In this document: in pieces, positions 34,010 through 42,144 of the stretch | How positions within the stretch are numbered: position 1 is the stretch's first letter | How the letters are laid out: every line of letters starts with the position of its first letter | Program-made: the position numbers and the translations under genes | Notes under the pieces: generated by a model | The model's database searches: none | The model's input: only the letters and a program-made list of their open reading frames with translations | Told to the model about the DNA's origin: nothing | From: SKNW01 sp050485865 | Lineage (GTDB): Bacteria > Gemmatimonadota > Gemmatimonadetes > Longimicrobiales > Gaopeijiaceae | Direction of reading: 5' to 3' | Assembly: GCA_050485865.1 (NCBI GenBank) | Contig: JBJHCE010000002.1 | Coordinates: 1 to 64,000, forward strand | DNA: 64,000 nucleotides

Positions 34010-36793
34010 CTACTTGCAGGCGTACCAGGATCCGCCCACCCCCGTGTCCACGCGAAGGGGGACCCGGAGCTCCATGGCGCCCTCCATTTCGGTGACCACG
34101 AAGCTTCGGAGCTCCTCCACCCGTTCCTCCGGCACCTCGAAGACCAGTTCGTCGTGCACCTGGAGGAGGAGCCTCGCACCGGGTGCAGCCGCCTCGAGCC
34201 CCCGGTCCACCCGGAGCATGGCCTCCTTGATCAGGTCGGCGGCCGTCCCCTGGATCGGGGTGTTCTGCGCGACCCGTTCTCCGAACTGGCGCACGTTCCA
34301 GTTCTTCGACTGGAGTTCCGGGATGTAACGACGCCGCCCCGAAAGGGTCTCCACGTATCCCTTTTCCCGGGCCATCTCGACCTGTGCGTCGAGGAACCCC
34401 CGCACCCCGGCGAACCGCTCGAAGTACCGGGCAATGAAGTCTGCGGCCTCCTCGCGGGTAATCCCGAGCTGGCGGGCCAGCGAGAACTCTCCCTGGCCGT
34501 ACAGGGTGGCGAAGTTGATCGTCTTCGCCCGGGCCCGCTGCTCGGCGGTGACCGCGTCCAGCGGCACGTCGAAGATCACCGACGCGGTCTGCCGGTGCAC
34601 GTCCCGGTCCTCGCGGAAAGCCGTCACGAAGGCGTCGTCGCCGGACACATGGGCCAGGATCCGGAGCTCGATCTGCGAATAGTCGGCGCCGAGGAACACG
34701 TTTCCTTCGGCGGGGACGAAGCCCTTGCGGATCTCGCGCCCGATCTCGGTCCGGATCGGAATGTTCTGGAGGTTCGGGTCCGACGACGAGAGCCTGCCGG
34801 TGGCCGCCACCGTCTGGTTGAAGGAGGTATGGATGCGACCCGTTTCGGGATGCACGAGGCGCGGGAGGGCGTCCACGTAGGTGGAGCGGAGCTTCTCCAG
34901 CTGCCGGTACTCCATGAGGCGCATCGGGAGGGTGTGCCCCTGGGCCGCCAGCTCCTCGAGTACCGAGGCGTCGGTGGAGGGACCCGTCTTCGTGCGGCGG
35001 ATGACCGGGAGCCCGAGCCGATCGAAGAGGATCTCCCGGAGCTGGGGGTTCGAGTTGATGTTGAACTCGGTCCCGGCCTCCTTCCAGATCTCTTCCGTGA
35101 GGTCTTCGAGCTGGGCGGCGAGGCGCCCGCTCATGGCCCGGAAAAAGGGCGCGTCGATCCGGATCCCGTTCCACTCCATGCGCGCGAGGACCGGTACCAG
35201 GGGCATCTCGAGCTCCCGGAAGAGCTGGACGAGCCCCTGCTCTTCCAGCTGGGGCTCGAAGTGCTCCCGGAGCCGGAGGGCCAGGTCCGCATCCTCGGCG
35301 GCGTACTCGGTGGCTCGCTCGAGCTCGACCTGGGCGAAGGGAATCTGCGCGCGCCCCTTCCCGGTCACCTCCGAGTAGGCCACCGGGGTGTAGCCGAGCA
35401 GATCCGTGGAAAGGGCGTCGAGCCCGTGACTCCGCCGCCCCGGATCGAGGACGTAGGAAGCCACCATCGTGTCGAAGGCGACCCCGCGGAGTTCCACCCC
35501 CGCCCGCCGGAGCACCAGGAGATCGTACTTGAGGTTCTGCCCCGTTTTCGGGAAGTCAGGATCCTCCAGGAGCTCCACCAGGGGGCGCATCTCCGCACCC
35601 CCGAGCGGGGGAAGGTTCGGCGGGTCCGGGCGCTCGTCCCCGCCATCGAGGAGGTCCGCGGGAGGAAGCTCGTGGGCCAGCGGAAGGTACACCCCCGATC
35701 CTGCCTCCCAGGAAAGGGAGATCCCCACGAGCTCCGCCCGCATCGGCTCGGTGGAGGTGGTCTCCGTGTCCACCGAAACCTGCCCCGCAGCCCGGATCCC
35801 CGCCACGACCTCCGCCACGGCGCCGGGATCCGTCACCGCCCGGTAGTGAACCTCGCCCCCACCGGGCGCCTCCGGGCCCTCCGAGGGGTCGGTGAAGCGC
35901 TCGATGAGGCTCCGGAACTCGAGCTCGACGAAGAGCTTCCGGAGCCGCGCCCGATCGGGCTCCCGGACCCGGAGGCGGTCGAGGTCGAGCTCCACCGGCA
36001 GGTCCTTCCGGATCGTGACGAGCCGCCGCGACAGGCGGACCTGGTCCGCATGCTCCGTGAGCGCCTCCCGGGCCCGCTTCCCGGAAAGCCCCGGTGCCGC
36101 CTCGAGGAGTGCATCCAGGGAACCGTATTCCTCGAGGAGTTTCACCGCCGTCTTCGGGCCGATTCCCGGGGCTCCGGGAACGTTGTCAGAGCTGTCGCCG
36201 ATGAGCGCCAGGAAGTCCACGACCTGGTGCGGGGGGACCCCCAGGCGGTCCGAGGCGTTCGACGGACCCACCCACTCCTCCTGCACCCCCGTGGGCCCTC
36301 CCCGCCCCGGGTTCAGGAGGCTCACCCGGGGCCCGATGAGCTGGTAGAAATCCTTGTCGCCGGACACGATCACGGTCTCGAGCCCGGCTTCCGTCGCCTT
36401 CAGCGCCAGGGTCCCGATCACGTCGTCGGCCTCGAACCCCTCGAGCTCCACCACCTCGTCGTTCATCCCCGCCACGAACTCCCGAATCCGGGGGAGAGAC
36501 TCGGCGAGCTCCGCGGGCATCTTCTCGCGGGTGGCCTTGTACTCCGGATAGAGCTCCTCCCGCTCGCTCATCCCGGCGTCGAAGACCACCGCCAGGTAGT
36601 CGGGAGCGTGCTCCTCCCGGATGCGGAAGAGGAAGTTGGCGAAGCCCCAGGGCGCGGAGGTGTTCTCTCCCTTTGAGTTCGTGAGGGGCCGGTTCACGAA
36701 GGCGAAGAAGGCCCGGTAGATGAGGGCGTACCCGTCGATCAGGAAGAGGCGCTTCGCCTGCGTGCCCCCGGACTCGGCTGCGGAATCGGACAT
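34010..36793 (-). CDS. polA: DNA polymerase I
   Basis: A 927-residue family A polymerase for Okazaki-fragment and repair synthesis. Residues 1 to about 290 form the 5'-3' exonuclease (FLIDGYALIYRAFFAF, FEADDVIGTLA, GDSSDNVPGAPGIGPKTA). The 3'-5' exonuclease domain keeps its acidic residues (VSVDTETT, NLKYDLLVL, EYAAEDADLAL), so proofreading appears intact. Polymerase motifs are A, DYSQIELRILAHVSGD; B, RARAKTINFATLYGQG; and C, LLLQVHDELVFE. Length is normal. ssb lies downstream on the same strand. Confidence 0.97.
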   Translation of the reverse strand: MSDSAAESGGTQAKRLFLIDGYALIYRAFFAFVNRPLTNSKGENTSAPWGFANFLFRIREEHAPDYLAVVFDAGMSEREELYPEYKATREKMPAELAESLPRIREFVAGMNDEVVELEGFEADDVIGTLALKATEAGLETVIVSGDKDFYQLIGPRVSLLNPGRGGPTGVQEEWVGPSNASDRLGVPPHQVVDFLALIGDSSDNVPGAPGIGPKTAVKLLEEYGSLDALLEAAPGLSGKRAREALTEHADQVRLSRRLVTIRKDLPVELDLDRLRVREPDRARLRKLFVELEFRSLIERFTDPSEGPEAPGGGEVHYRAVTDPGAVAEVVAGIRAAGQVSVDTETTSTEPMRAELVGISLSWEAGSGVYLPLAHELPPADLLDGGDERPDPPNLPPLGGAEMRPLVELLEDPDFPKTGQNLKYDLLVLRRAGVELRGVAFDTMVASYVLDPGRRSHGLDALSTDLLGYTPVAYSEVTGKGRAQIPFAQVELERATEYAAEDADLALRLREHFEPQLEEQGLVQLFRELEMPLVPVLARMEWNGIRIDAPFFRAMSGRLAAQLEDLTEEIWKEAGTEFNINSNPQLREILFDRLGLPVIRRTKTGPSTDASVLEELAAQGHTLPMRLMEYRQLEKLRSTYVDALPRLVHPETGRIHTSFNQTVAATGRLSSSDPNLQNIPIRTEIGREIRKGFVPAEGNVFLGADYSQIELRILAHVSGDDAFVTAFREDRDVHRQTASVIFDVPLDAVTAEQRARAKTINFATLYGQGEFSLARQLGITREEAADFIARYFERFAGVRGFLDAQVEMAREKGYVETLSGRRRYIPELQSKNWNVRQFGERVAQNTPIQGTAADLIKEAMLRVDRGLEAAAPGARLLLQVHDELVFEVPEERVEELRSFVVTEMEGAMELRVPLRVDTGVGGSWYACK

Positions 36794-36848
36794 GGCGTCG
36801 GATGGATGCTGGATGTGGGGCCGGGACCGTTCCCGGGGAAACGCGAAA

Positions 36849-36875
36849 GGGCCGCCCCGTGCCTCGGGACGGCCC
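36849..36875 (-). terminator. Intrinsic terminator after the ExbB/TolQ-like gene
   Basis: An 11-bp stem with one wobble pair (36849-36859 with 36865-36875) and a five-base loop, followed on the minus strand by a short T-rich stretch beginning CTTTCGCGTTTCC in the downstream direction. It lies 63 bases past the ExbB stop and separates it from polA. Confidence 0.75.
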
Positions 36876-36937
36876 CTCGCCAGTTCGTGCTCCCGGGCGT
36901 CAGCGACGACGCCAGGGGGTCGAAACCCTGTCCGGAC

Positions 36938-37636
36938 TCAGCGCGCCGCGCCGACGGTGTGCAGGGTGTCGATCATCTTCTGGGCCGACTCCTCCATGTC
37001 AATGACGAGGGAGTCGATCCGGGAGACGAAGTAGTTGTGCGCGATGCTCACCGGAATGGCGATGGCGAGACCCGCCGCCGTGGTGAGAAGCGCCACCTTG
37101 ATCCCTCCGGCCACCAGCGTCGCCTCCACCTCACCGGCCACCTCGATGGCCTGGAAGGCGATGATCATTCCGATCACGGTTCCGAGGAAGCCCAGGAGCG
37201 GAGCGATGTTCGTGAGGGTCGCGAGAATCACGAGCCCGCTCTCGAGCTTGGAAAGCTCCAGGAGGCCCTGGTTCTCGATCGCCTTCATCACGCGATCCGT
37301 TCCCTCGTGGCGCCGCTCGAGACCTGCGAAGAGGATGTTCGCCGCCGGCGAGTCCGACTCCTGGCAGACCTTCATGGCCTCGTCGATCTTCCGTTCGGCC
37401 AGGAGCTGGTTCACCTCGTTCAGGATCTTCTTCGTCCGGGCGCTCTTCGCCATCAAGTCAAAGAACTTCCAGATGATGACGAGGATTCCGATGAGGAGGC
37501 AGATCCCCAGGGGCCAGCGCATGAAGCCCATTTCGTCCCAGACGAACGAGGCGAGCTCGCCGAGGGTTGCATCGGCAAGGTCGACGACCCCCGATGCCTG
37601 GAGGAGCGCGCCGTGAAGCTGTGTGAGACCGACCAA
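36938..37636 (-). CDS. MotA/TolQ/ExbB proton-channel family protein
   Basis: A 232-residue inner-membrane protein of the ExbB/TolQ family, which forms the proton channel energising outer-membrane processes. Three hydrophobic segments are seen: LGICLLIGILVIIWKFF, SGLVILATLTNIAPLLGFLG, and IKVALLTTAAGLAIAIPVS, the last two being the family signature. I chose TTG at 37636 because GGGAGG lies five bases upstream; no ATG is nearby. No ExbD/TolR partner is next to it, and a terminator follows, so the partner must be elsewhere. ExbB versus TolQ cannot be resolved. Confidence 0.9.
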   Translation of the reverse strand: MVGLTQLHGALLQASGVVDLADATLGELASFVWDEMGFMRWPLGICLLIGILVIIWKFFDLMAKSARTKKILNEVNQLLAERKIDEAMKVCQESDSPAANILFAGLERRHEGTDRVMKAIENQGLLELSKLESGLVILATLTNIAPLLGFLGTVIGMIIAFQAIEVAGEVEATLVAGGIKVALLTTAAGLAIAIPVSIAHNYFVSRIDSLVIDMEESAQKMIDTLHTVGAAR

Positions 37637-37759
37637 GGGGACCTCCCGCCGTTGGGTTGCAGGTCTGTGTTTGACTGCCTTCTCCGGCTGCGGTCAGGCG
37701 CCGGCAGGCATGACTTCGGGTTCAGGAAGGTCGCATAATGAGACCCGCCCTCCAAGCTG

Positions 37760-38803
37760 TCAAGAGCGGTTCGAGACCGCCGTGGGGATCTTGTTACAGG
37801 CGACCTCCCGCCCCGTTCCATCCGGGGTCGCCTCCAGCCCGGGTACCTCCACCGCGCAGCTCGCATCCCGATCCGGGTACCAGCAGCGGGGGTGGAAGGG
37901 GCACCCGGACGGGGGATCCACCGGGCTCGGCACGTCTCCCTCGAGGACGATCCGGGCCCGCACCTCGCGGTGACCGGGGTCGGGACGCGGCACCGCCGAC
38001 AGGAGTGCTCTCGTGTAGGGATGCTTCGGATCGCGGTAGAGCGTCTCCGCCGGCCCCATTTCGACGATCCGCCCCAGGTACATCACCGCCACCCGGTCGC
38101 TCACGTGTTCGACCACGGCCAGGTCGTGGGCAATGAAGAGGTAGGTGAGGCCGAGTTCCTGCTGAAGGTCCTTCAGGAGGTTCACGACCTGGGCCTGGAC
38201 CGAGACGTCGAGCGCGGAGACGGGTTCGTCGCAGACGATGAAGTCCGGCTCCACCGAGAGGGCCCGGGCGATCCCGAGCCGCTGCCTCTGTCCGCCACTG
38301 AACTCGTGGGGGTAGCGGTCCGCGTGCTCCGGAAGGAGCCCAACCCGATCCAGGAGCTCGTCGGCGCGCCGCTTCCGGCCCCGGGCGTCCCCGTGCAGGC
38401 CGTGGACCCTGAGGACCTCGGTGAGCATGTCACCCACCGTGAGGCGCGGATTGAGCGATGAAAACGGGTCCTGGAAGACGATCTGTGCCCTGCGGCGGAG
38501 TGCCCGCAGGTCGCGCTCTCCCATGGCCCGGACGTCCTGGCCCCGGAAGTGGATCTCTCCCGAGGTGGGCTCGATGAGGCGGAGAATGGCCCGCCCCGTG
38601 GTGGACTTCCCGCACCCCGACTCGCCCACGAGCCCGAGGGTTTCGCCGGGGTAGAGGTCGAAGGAGACCCCGTCCACCGCCTTCACCTGGGCCCGCCGGC
38701 CCGGAAGGAGCCCCCGGCCCTTCCCTCGAACCGGAAAGTACTTGACCAGCTTCCGCACCGAGAGGAGCGGCGCCTCGCCCCCGTCCCGCAGCGCCCCGCT
38801 CAC
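37760..38803 (-). CDS. oppF: Oligopeptide/dipeptide ABC transporter ATPase, OppF type
   Basis: A 347-residue ATPase. It carries Walker A GESGCGKST, the Q-loop in VFQDPFSSLNPRLT, signature FSGGQRQRLGIARAL, Walker B FIVCDEPVSALD, and the H-loop AHDLAVVEHVSD. The C-terminal oligopeptide-transport extension includes a cysteine pattern (SGCPFHPRCWYPDRDASC) that in some homologues binds an iron-sulfur cluster. GTG at 38803 overlaps the OppD stop (GTGA), which sets the start. It pairs with OppD. dppF is an equally valid name. Confidence 0.93.
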   Translation of the reverse strand: MSGALRDGGEAPLLSVRKLVKYFPVRGKGRGLLPGRRAQVKAVDGVSFDLYPGETLGLVGESGCGKSTTGRAILRLIEPTSGEIHFRGQDVRAMGERDLRALRRRAQIVFQDPFSSLNPRLTVGDMLTEVLRVHGLHGDARGRKRRADELLDRVGLLPEHADRYPHEFSGGQRQRLGIARALSVEPDFIVCDEPVSALDVSVQAQVVNLLKDLQQELGLTYLFIAHDLAVVEHVSDRVAVMYLGRIVEMGPAETLYRDPKHPYTRALLSAVPRPDPGHREVRARIVLEGDVPSPVDPPSGCPFHPRCWYPDRDASCAVEVPGLEATPDGTGREVACNKIPTAVSNRS

Positions 38804-39825
38804 CCTCGGCCCCCGGCCACGTTCGCCTCCGCCTCGAGCCAGCACCGGCTGCTCCGCCCCGAGTGCGCTCCCTCCACCGGAAGGAGCGGAGGGGCCTCGG
38901 CGCACCGTTCCCAGGCCTCGGTGCACCGCGCCCGGAACCGGCATCCGGTTGGCCAGCTCACCGGGCTCGGCACCGTCCCCTCGATGGGCCGGAGTCTCCG
39001 CCCACGGTCCTCGATCCTCGGAAGGGAATCCAGGAGACCCCGGGTGTACGGATGCCGGGGATCCCGGAAGATCTCCTCCACCGTCCCCGATTCCACGACC
39101 TGGCCGGCGTACATGACGAGGACCCGGTCACAGACCTCCGCCACGACCCCCAGGTCGTGGGTGATGAGGAGGATCGCCATGCCGCGGCGGACCCGGAGCT
39201 CGGCCAGGATGTCCAGGATCTGCGCCTGGATCGTCACGTCCAGCGCCGTGGTGGGCTCGTCGGCGATCAGGAGGTCGGGCTCGCACGAGAGCGCCATGGC
39301 GATCATCACCCGCTGGCGCATCCCCCCCGAGAGCTGGTGCGGATACTCGTCGAAGCGCTGTTCCGGCTCGGGAATCCCCACCTCCCGGAGCGCCGCGACT
39401 CCGGCGGCCCGGGCCTCGGCCCGCCCCATCTTCCGGTGGAGGCGCAGGGCCTCGCGGATCTGGTCCCCCACCGTGTAGACCGGGTTCAGGGAGGTCATGG
39501 GCTCCTGGAAGATCATCGCGATCTCGTTTCCGCGGATGCGACGGAGTTCGCCCTCTCCAAGGTCCGTCAGTTCCCGCCCCCGGAACCGGATGCTCGACCC
39601 CTCGACGATCCGCCCCGGGGGGCGGGGAATGAGTCCCATGATCGAAAGGGAGGTCACCGTCTTCCCGCACCCGGACTCCCCCACGATCCCCACCGTCTCT
39701 CCGGGGTGCACCTCGAAGGAGACCCCGTCCACCGCCCGGGCCGTCCCGGCGTCGGACGAGAACCAGGTCCTGAGCTCCCGGACCTCGAGGAGGGGTGCGG
39801 TGGCGCGATTCCCGGTCGCGGACAC
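38800..39825 (-). CDS. oppD: Oligopeptide/dipeptide ABC transporter ATPase, OppD type
   Basis: A 341-residue ATPase with Walker A GESGCGKTV, Q-loop IFQEPMTSLNPVYT, signature LSGGMRQRVMIAMAL, Walker B LLIADEPTTALD and H-loop THDLGVVAEVCD. The C-terminal cysteine cluster (TGCRFRARCTEAWERC) is typical of the family. I chose GTG at 39825, five bases after the OppC stop and preceded by GGAG. It is followed by oppF with a four-base overlap. Confidence 0.93.
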   Translation of the reverse strand: MSATGNRATAPLLEVRELRTWFSSDAGTARAVDGVSFEVHPGETVGIVGESGCGKTVTSLSIMGLIPRPPGRIVEGSSIRFRGRELTDLGEGELRRIRGNEIAMIFQEPMTSLNPVYTVGDQIREALRLHRKMGRAEARAAGVAALREVGIPEPEQRFDEYPHQLSGGMRQRVMIAMALSCEPDLLIADEPTTALDVTIQAQILDILAELRVRRGMAILLITHDLGVVAEVCDRVLVMYAGQVVESGTVEEIFRDPRHPYTRGLLDSLPRIEDRGRRLRPIEGTVPSPVSWPTGCRFRARCTEAWERCAEAPPLLPVEGAHSGRSSRCWLEAEANVAGGRG

Positions 39826-39829
39826 GGGC

Positions 39830-41080
39830 TCAGCTCCGCTGGCGCGGGTCCAGGGCATCCCGAAGCCCGTCCCCCGCCAGGTTGAAGGAAACCACCGTGA
39901 AGACGATGGCAAGGCCCGAGAAGGTGGAAATCCACCAGGCCCCGAGAAGGTTGTTCCGCCCGTCGGCCACGATGGTCCCCCACGAGGGGGTAGGCGGCTG
40001 AACCCCCATCCCCAGGAAGGAAAGACCGGCCTCGAGCACGATCGTGTCGCCGATCCCGAGGGTGGCCGCCACGATCACCGGGGCGAGAACGTTCGGAATC
40101 ACGTGGCGAAGGATGATCCGGGGGCGCGAGAACCCCAGCGCCTTCCCGGCCTGGATGAACTCCCGCTCCCTGAGGCTCAGGACCTCCCCACGCACGATCC
40201 GCGTCACCTGGGGCCACTGGGTGAGCCCGAGCACCGCAACGATCAGGAAGATGGATGGCTCGAAAAGCGCGATGATCGTGATCAGGAGGATGAGGCGCGG
40301 AAAGGAGATGACCATGTCCACGAACCGCATGATCACCGAGTCCACGGCCCCGCCCAGGAACCCCGCCACCGCCCCCAGGAGCGTCCCTATGGTGATGGAG
40401 ATCGACACCGCAATGAGCCCGATGGAGAGCGAGACCCGCGAACCGTACAGGATCCTCGAGAACACGTCGCGGGCGAACTGGTCGGTACCCAGGGGGTGCT
40501 CGCCCGAGGGCGCCTGGAGCCGGGTGGTCACCAGGTCCCCCTGGAAGGCCGGGTCGAAGGGGGCGAGGAAGGGGGTGAGCACGGCCACCAGGTAGAGGGA
40601 GGCAATGGCGAGGAGCGCCGCCACGGCGGTCCGGTTCTTCCGGAAGGCTCGGGCGGCGAGCCCCCACTGGCTCCGGGAAAGGGGAAGGGGGTCGGGACCC
40701 TTGCGGGCGTCGCGCACCGCCCAGCTCCAGGCACCCGCGAGTACCCCGACGAGGGCCAGGAGCGCGAGCTGATGGTCCAGGGGGCCGGCCGGGGCAGCCA
40801 CGACCCGTTCCCACCGGAACACCACCAGCGCGAGAAGCGCCACCCAGAGCGCCAGGGCGTACCCTCCGGCAGCCACCCGCCCCGCCAGGAGCTGGGGAAG
40901 CCCCGGGAGGACGGCGGCGAGCCCCACCCCCCCCCGGAGACGCGGACCCCGACGCACCCCCTCGGGAGCGCCGGCCTCCGCAAGGGCAAAGGGCCCCCCG
41001 AGGGTGCCGGCTCCGATCTCCCCCACCGGGGGCACCGGGTCGTCCCCCGGGCCCCTCTCCCCTGGAAGCCGCTGCGTCAT
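39830..41080 (-). CDS. oppC: Oligopeptide ABC transporter permease, OppC type, with N-terminal extension
   Basis: A 416-residue inner-membrane permease, about 110 residues longer than usual for the family. Residues 1 to about 125 add a Pro/Gly-rich tail and two or three extra hydrophobic segments (GGYALALWVALLALVVF, LALLALVGVLAGAWSWAV). The standard OppC body starts at QWGLAARAFRKNRTAVAALL and includes GTDQFARDVFSRILYGSRVS and the ATPase-contacting EAA loop (FIQAGKALGFSRPRIILRHV). It lies nine bases after oppB. Works with OppB as the translocation pore. Confidence 0.9.
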   Translation of the reverse strand: MTQRLPGERGPGDDPVPPVGEIGAGTLGGPFALAEAGAPEGVRRGPRLRGGVGLAAVLPGLPQLLAGRVAAGGYALALWVALLALVVFRWERVVAAPAGPLDHQLALLALVGVLAGAWSWAVRDARKGPDPLPLSRSQWGLAARAFRKNRTAVAALLAIASLYLVAVLTPFLAPFDPAFQGDLVTTRLQAPSGEHPLGTDQFARDVFSRILYGSRVSLSIGLIAVSISITIGTLLGAVAGFLGGAVDSVIMRFVDMVISFPRLILLITIIALFEPSIFLIVAVLGLTQWPQVTRIVRGEVLSLREREFIQAGKALGFSRPRIILRHVIPNVLAPVIVAATLGIGDTIVLEAGLSFLGMGVQPPTPSWGTIVADGRNNLLGAWWISTFSGLAIVFTVVSFNLAGDGLRDALDPRQRS

Positions 41081-41089
41081 CCGAGCCCC

Positions 41090-42076
41090 TCAGTCATAGC
41101 GGATCCGGGGGTCGATGACCGAGTAGAGGACGTCGGCCACCAGGTTTCCGATGACCACCATCACGGCGAAGATGAACGCCCCCGCCATGACCACCGGGTA
41201 GTCCCGGGCGAAGATGGCATCCACCACGAGCTTCCCCATTCCCGGCCAGGCGAACACGGTCTCGATGAAGACCGTCCCGCTGAAGAGGAAGGGAAGGTAG
41301 AGCCCGAGCAGGGTCACCACGGGGATGAGCGCGTTCCGGAGGGCGTGCTTGAAGATCACGGCCCGTTCGGGAAGCCCCTTGGCCCGGGCCGTCCGCACGA
41401 AGTCCTGCCGGATCACCTCCAGCATGCTCCCCCGCATGTACCGGGCGATCCCGGCCGCAAGGACGAGGGCCAGCGACATGGCGGGGAGTACGAGGTGCAT
41501 GAGCCGGTCCCGGATCTGCTCCCCGGGGCTCAGGAAGCTGTACTCGATGCTGGTCATGCCCGACGCGGGGAACCAGATCGTCCATTCCCAGACGTTCCGG
41601 GCCACGAGGCTGAAGATCAGGATCAGCATCAGGGCGAGCCAGAACGAGGGCATGGAGTAGAAGAAGAGCGCCACGATGCTCAGCACGCTGTCGGTGCCCG
41701 TGTTCTGCCGCACCGCCTGGAAGATCCCGATCAGGATTCCCCCGACGAAGGCCAGGGTCATGGCCGCAAACGAGAGGACGAGGGTGTTCGGGAGGATCTG
41801 CCGGATCACGTCCAGCACCGGTTGGCTCCGGGCAAAGGAGACCCCGAAGTCCCCCCGGATCATGGCACCCATCCAGAGCAGGTACCGCTCGTGCACCGGC
41901 CGGTCGAGCCCCATGTTCCGCCGCATCTGCTCGAGGGCTTCCGGCGACACGGTGGGCGAGGTGTAGATCGCGACCGGGTCGCCCGGGGCGAGGTTCAGCA
42001 CGAAGAAGACGATGGTGGCGATCCCCAGCACCAGGGGGACCGCACCGGCCAGCCTTCGGACGAGGAAGCTTCCCAT
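41090..42076 (-). CDS. oppB: Oligopeptide ABC transporter permease, OppB type
   Basis: A 328-residue permease with about six membrane helices. Signatures are the N-terminal FLVRRLAGAVPLVLGIATI, LNLAPGDPVAIY, MGLDRPVHERYLLWMG, and the EAA loop FVRTARAKGLPERAVIFKHA. Length is normal. It lies 68 bp after oppA and nine bases before oppC in one minus-strand operon. Confidence 0.94.
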   Translation of the reverse strand: MGSFLVRRLAGAVPLVLGIATIVFFVLNLAPGDPVAIYTSPTVSPEALEQMRRNMGLDRPVHERYLLWMGAMIRGDFGVSFARSQPVLDVIRQILPNTLVLSFAAMTLAFVGGILIGIFQAVRQNTGTDSVLSIVALFFYSMPSFWLALMLILIFSLVARNVWEWTIWFPASGMTSIEYSFLSPGEQIRDRLMHLVLPAMSLALVLAAGIARYMRGSMLEVIRQDFVRTARAKGLPERAVIFKHALRNALIPVVTLLGLYLPFLFSGTVFIETVFAWPGMGKLVVDAIFARDYPVVMAGAFIFAVMVVIGNLVADVLYSVIDPRIRYD

Positions 42077-42144
42077 GGGAGCGAGGCGCGCGGCGGCGGA
42101 TCAGGGTCGAGGGCGACGCGAGGCCGGGAGCCGGCCCCGTGCCC

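Noticed and set aside
34154..36676. An 840-codon plus-strand open frame opposite polA
   Set aside because: Antisense shadow of a clearly recognisable DNA polymerase I.
36849..36875. Small RNA gene in the polA upstream region
   Set aside because: The hairpin is better explained as the terminator of the ExbB-like gene; no independent promoter is visible.
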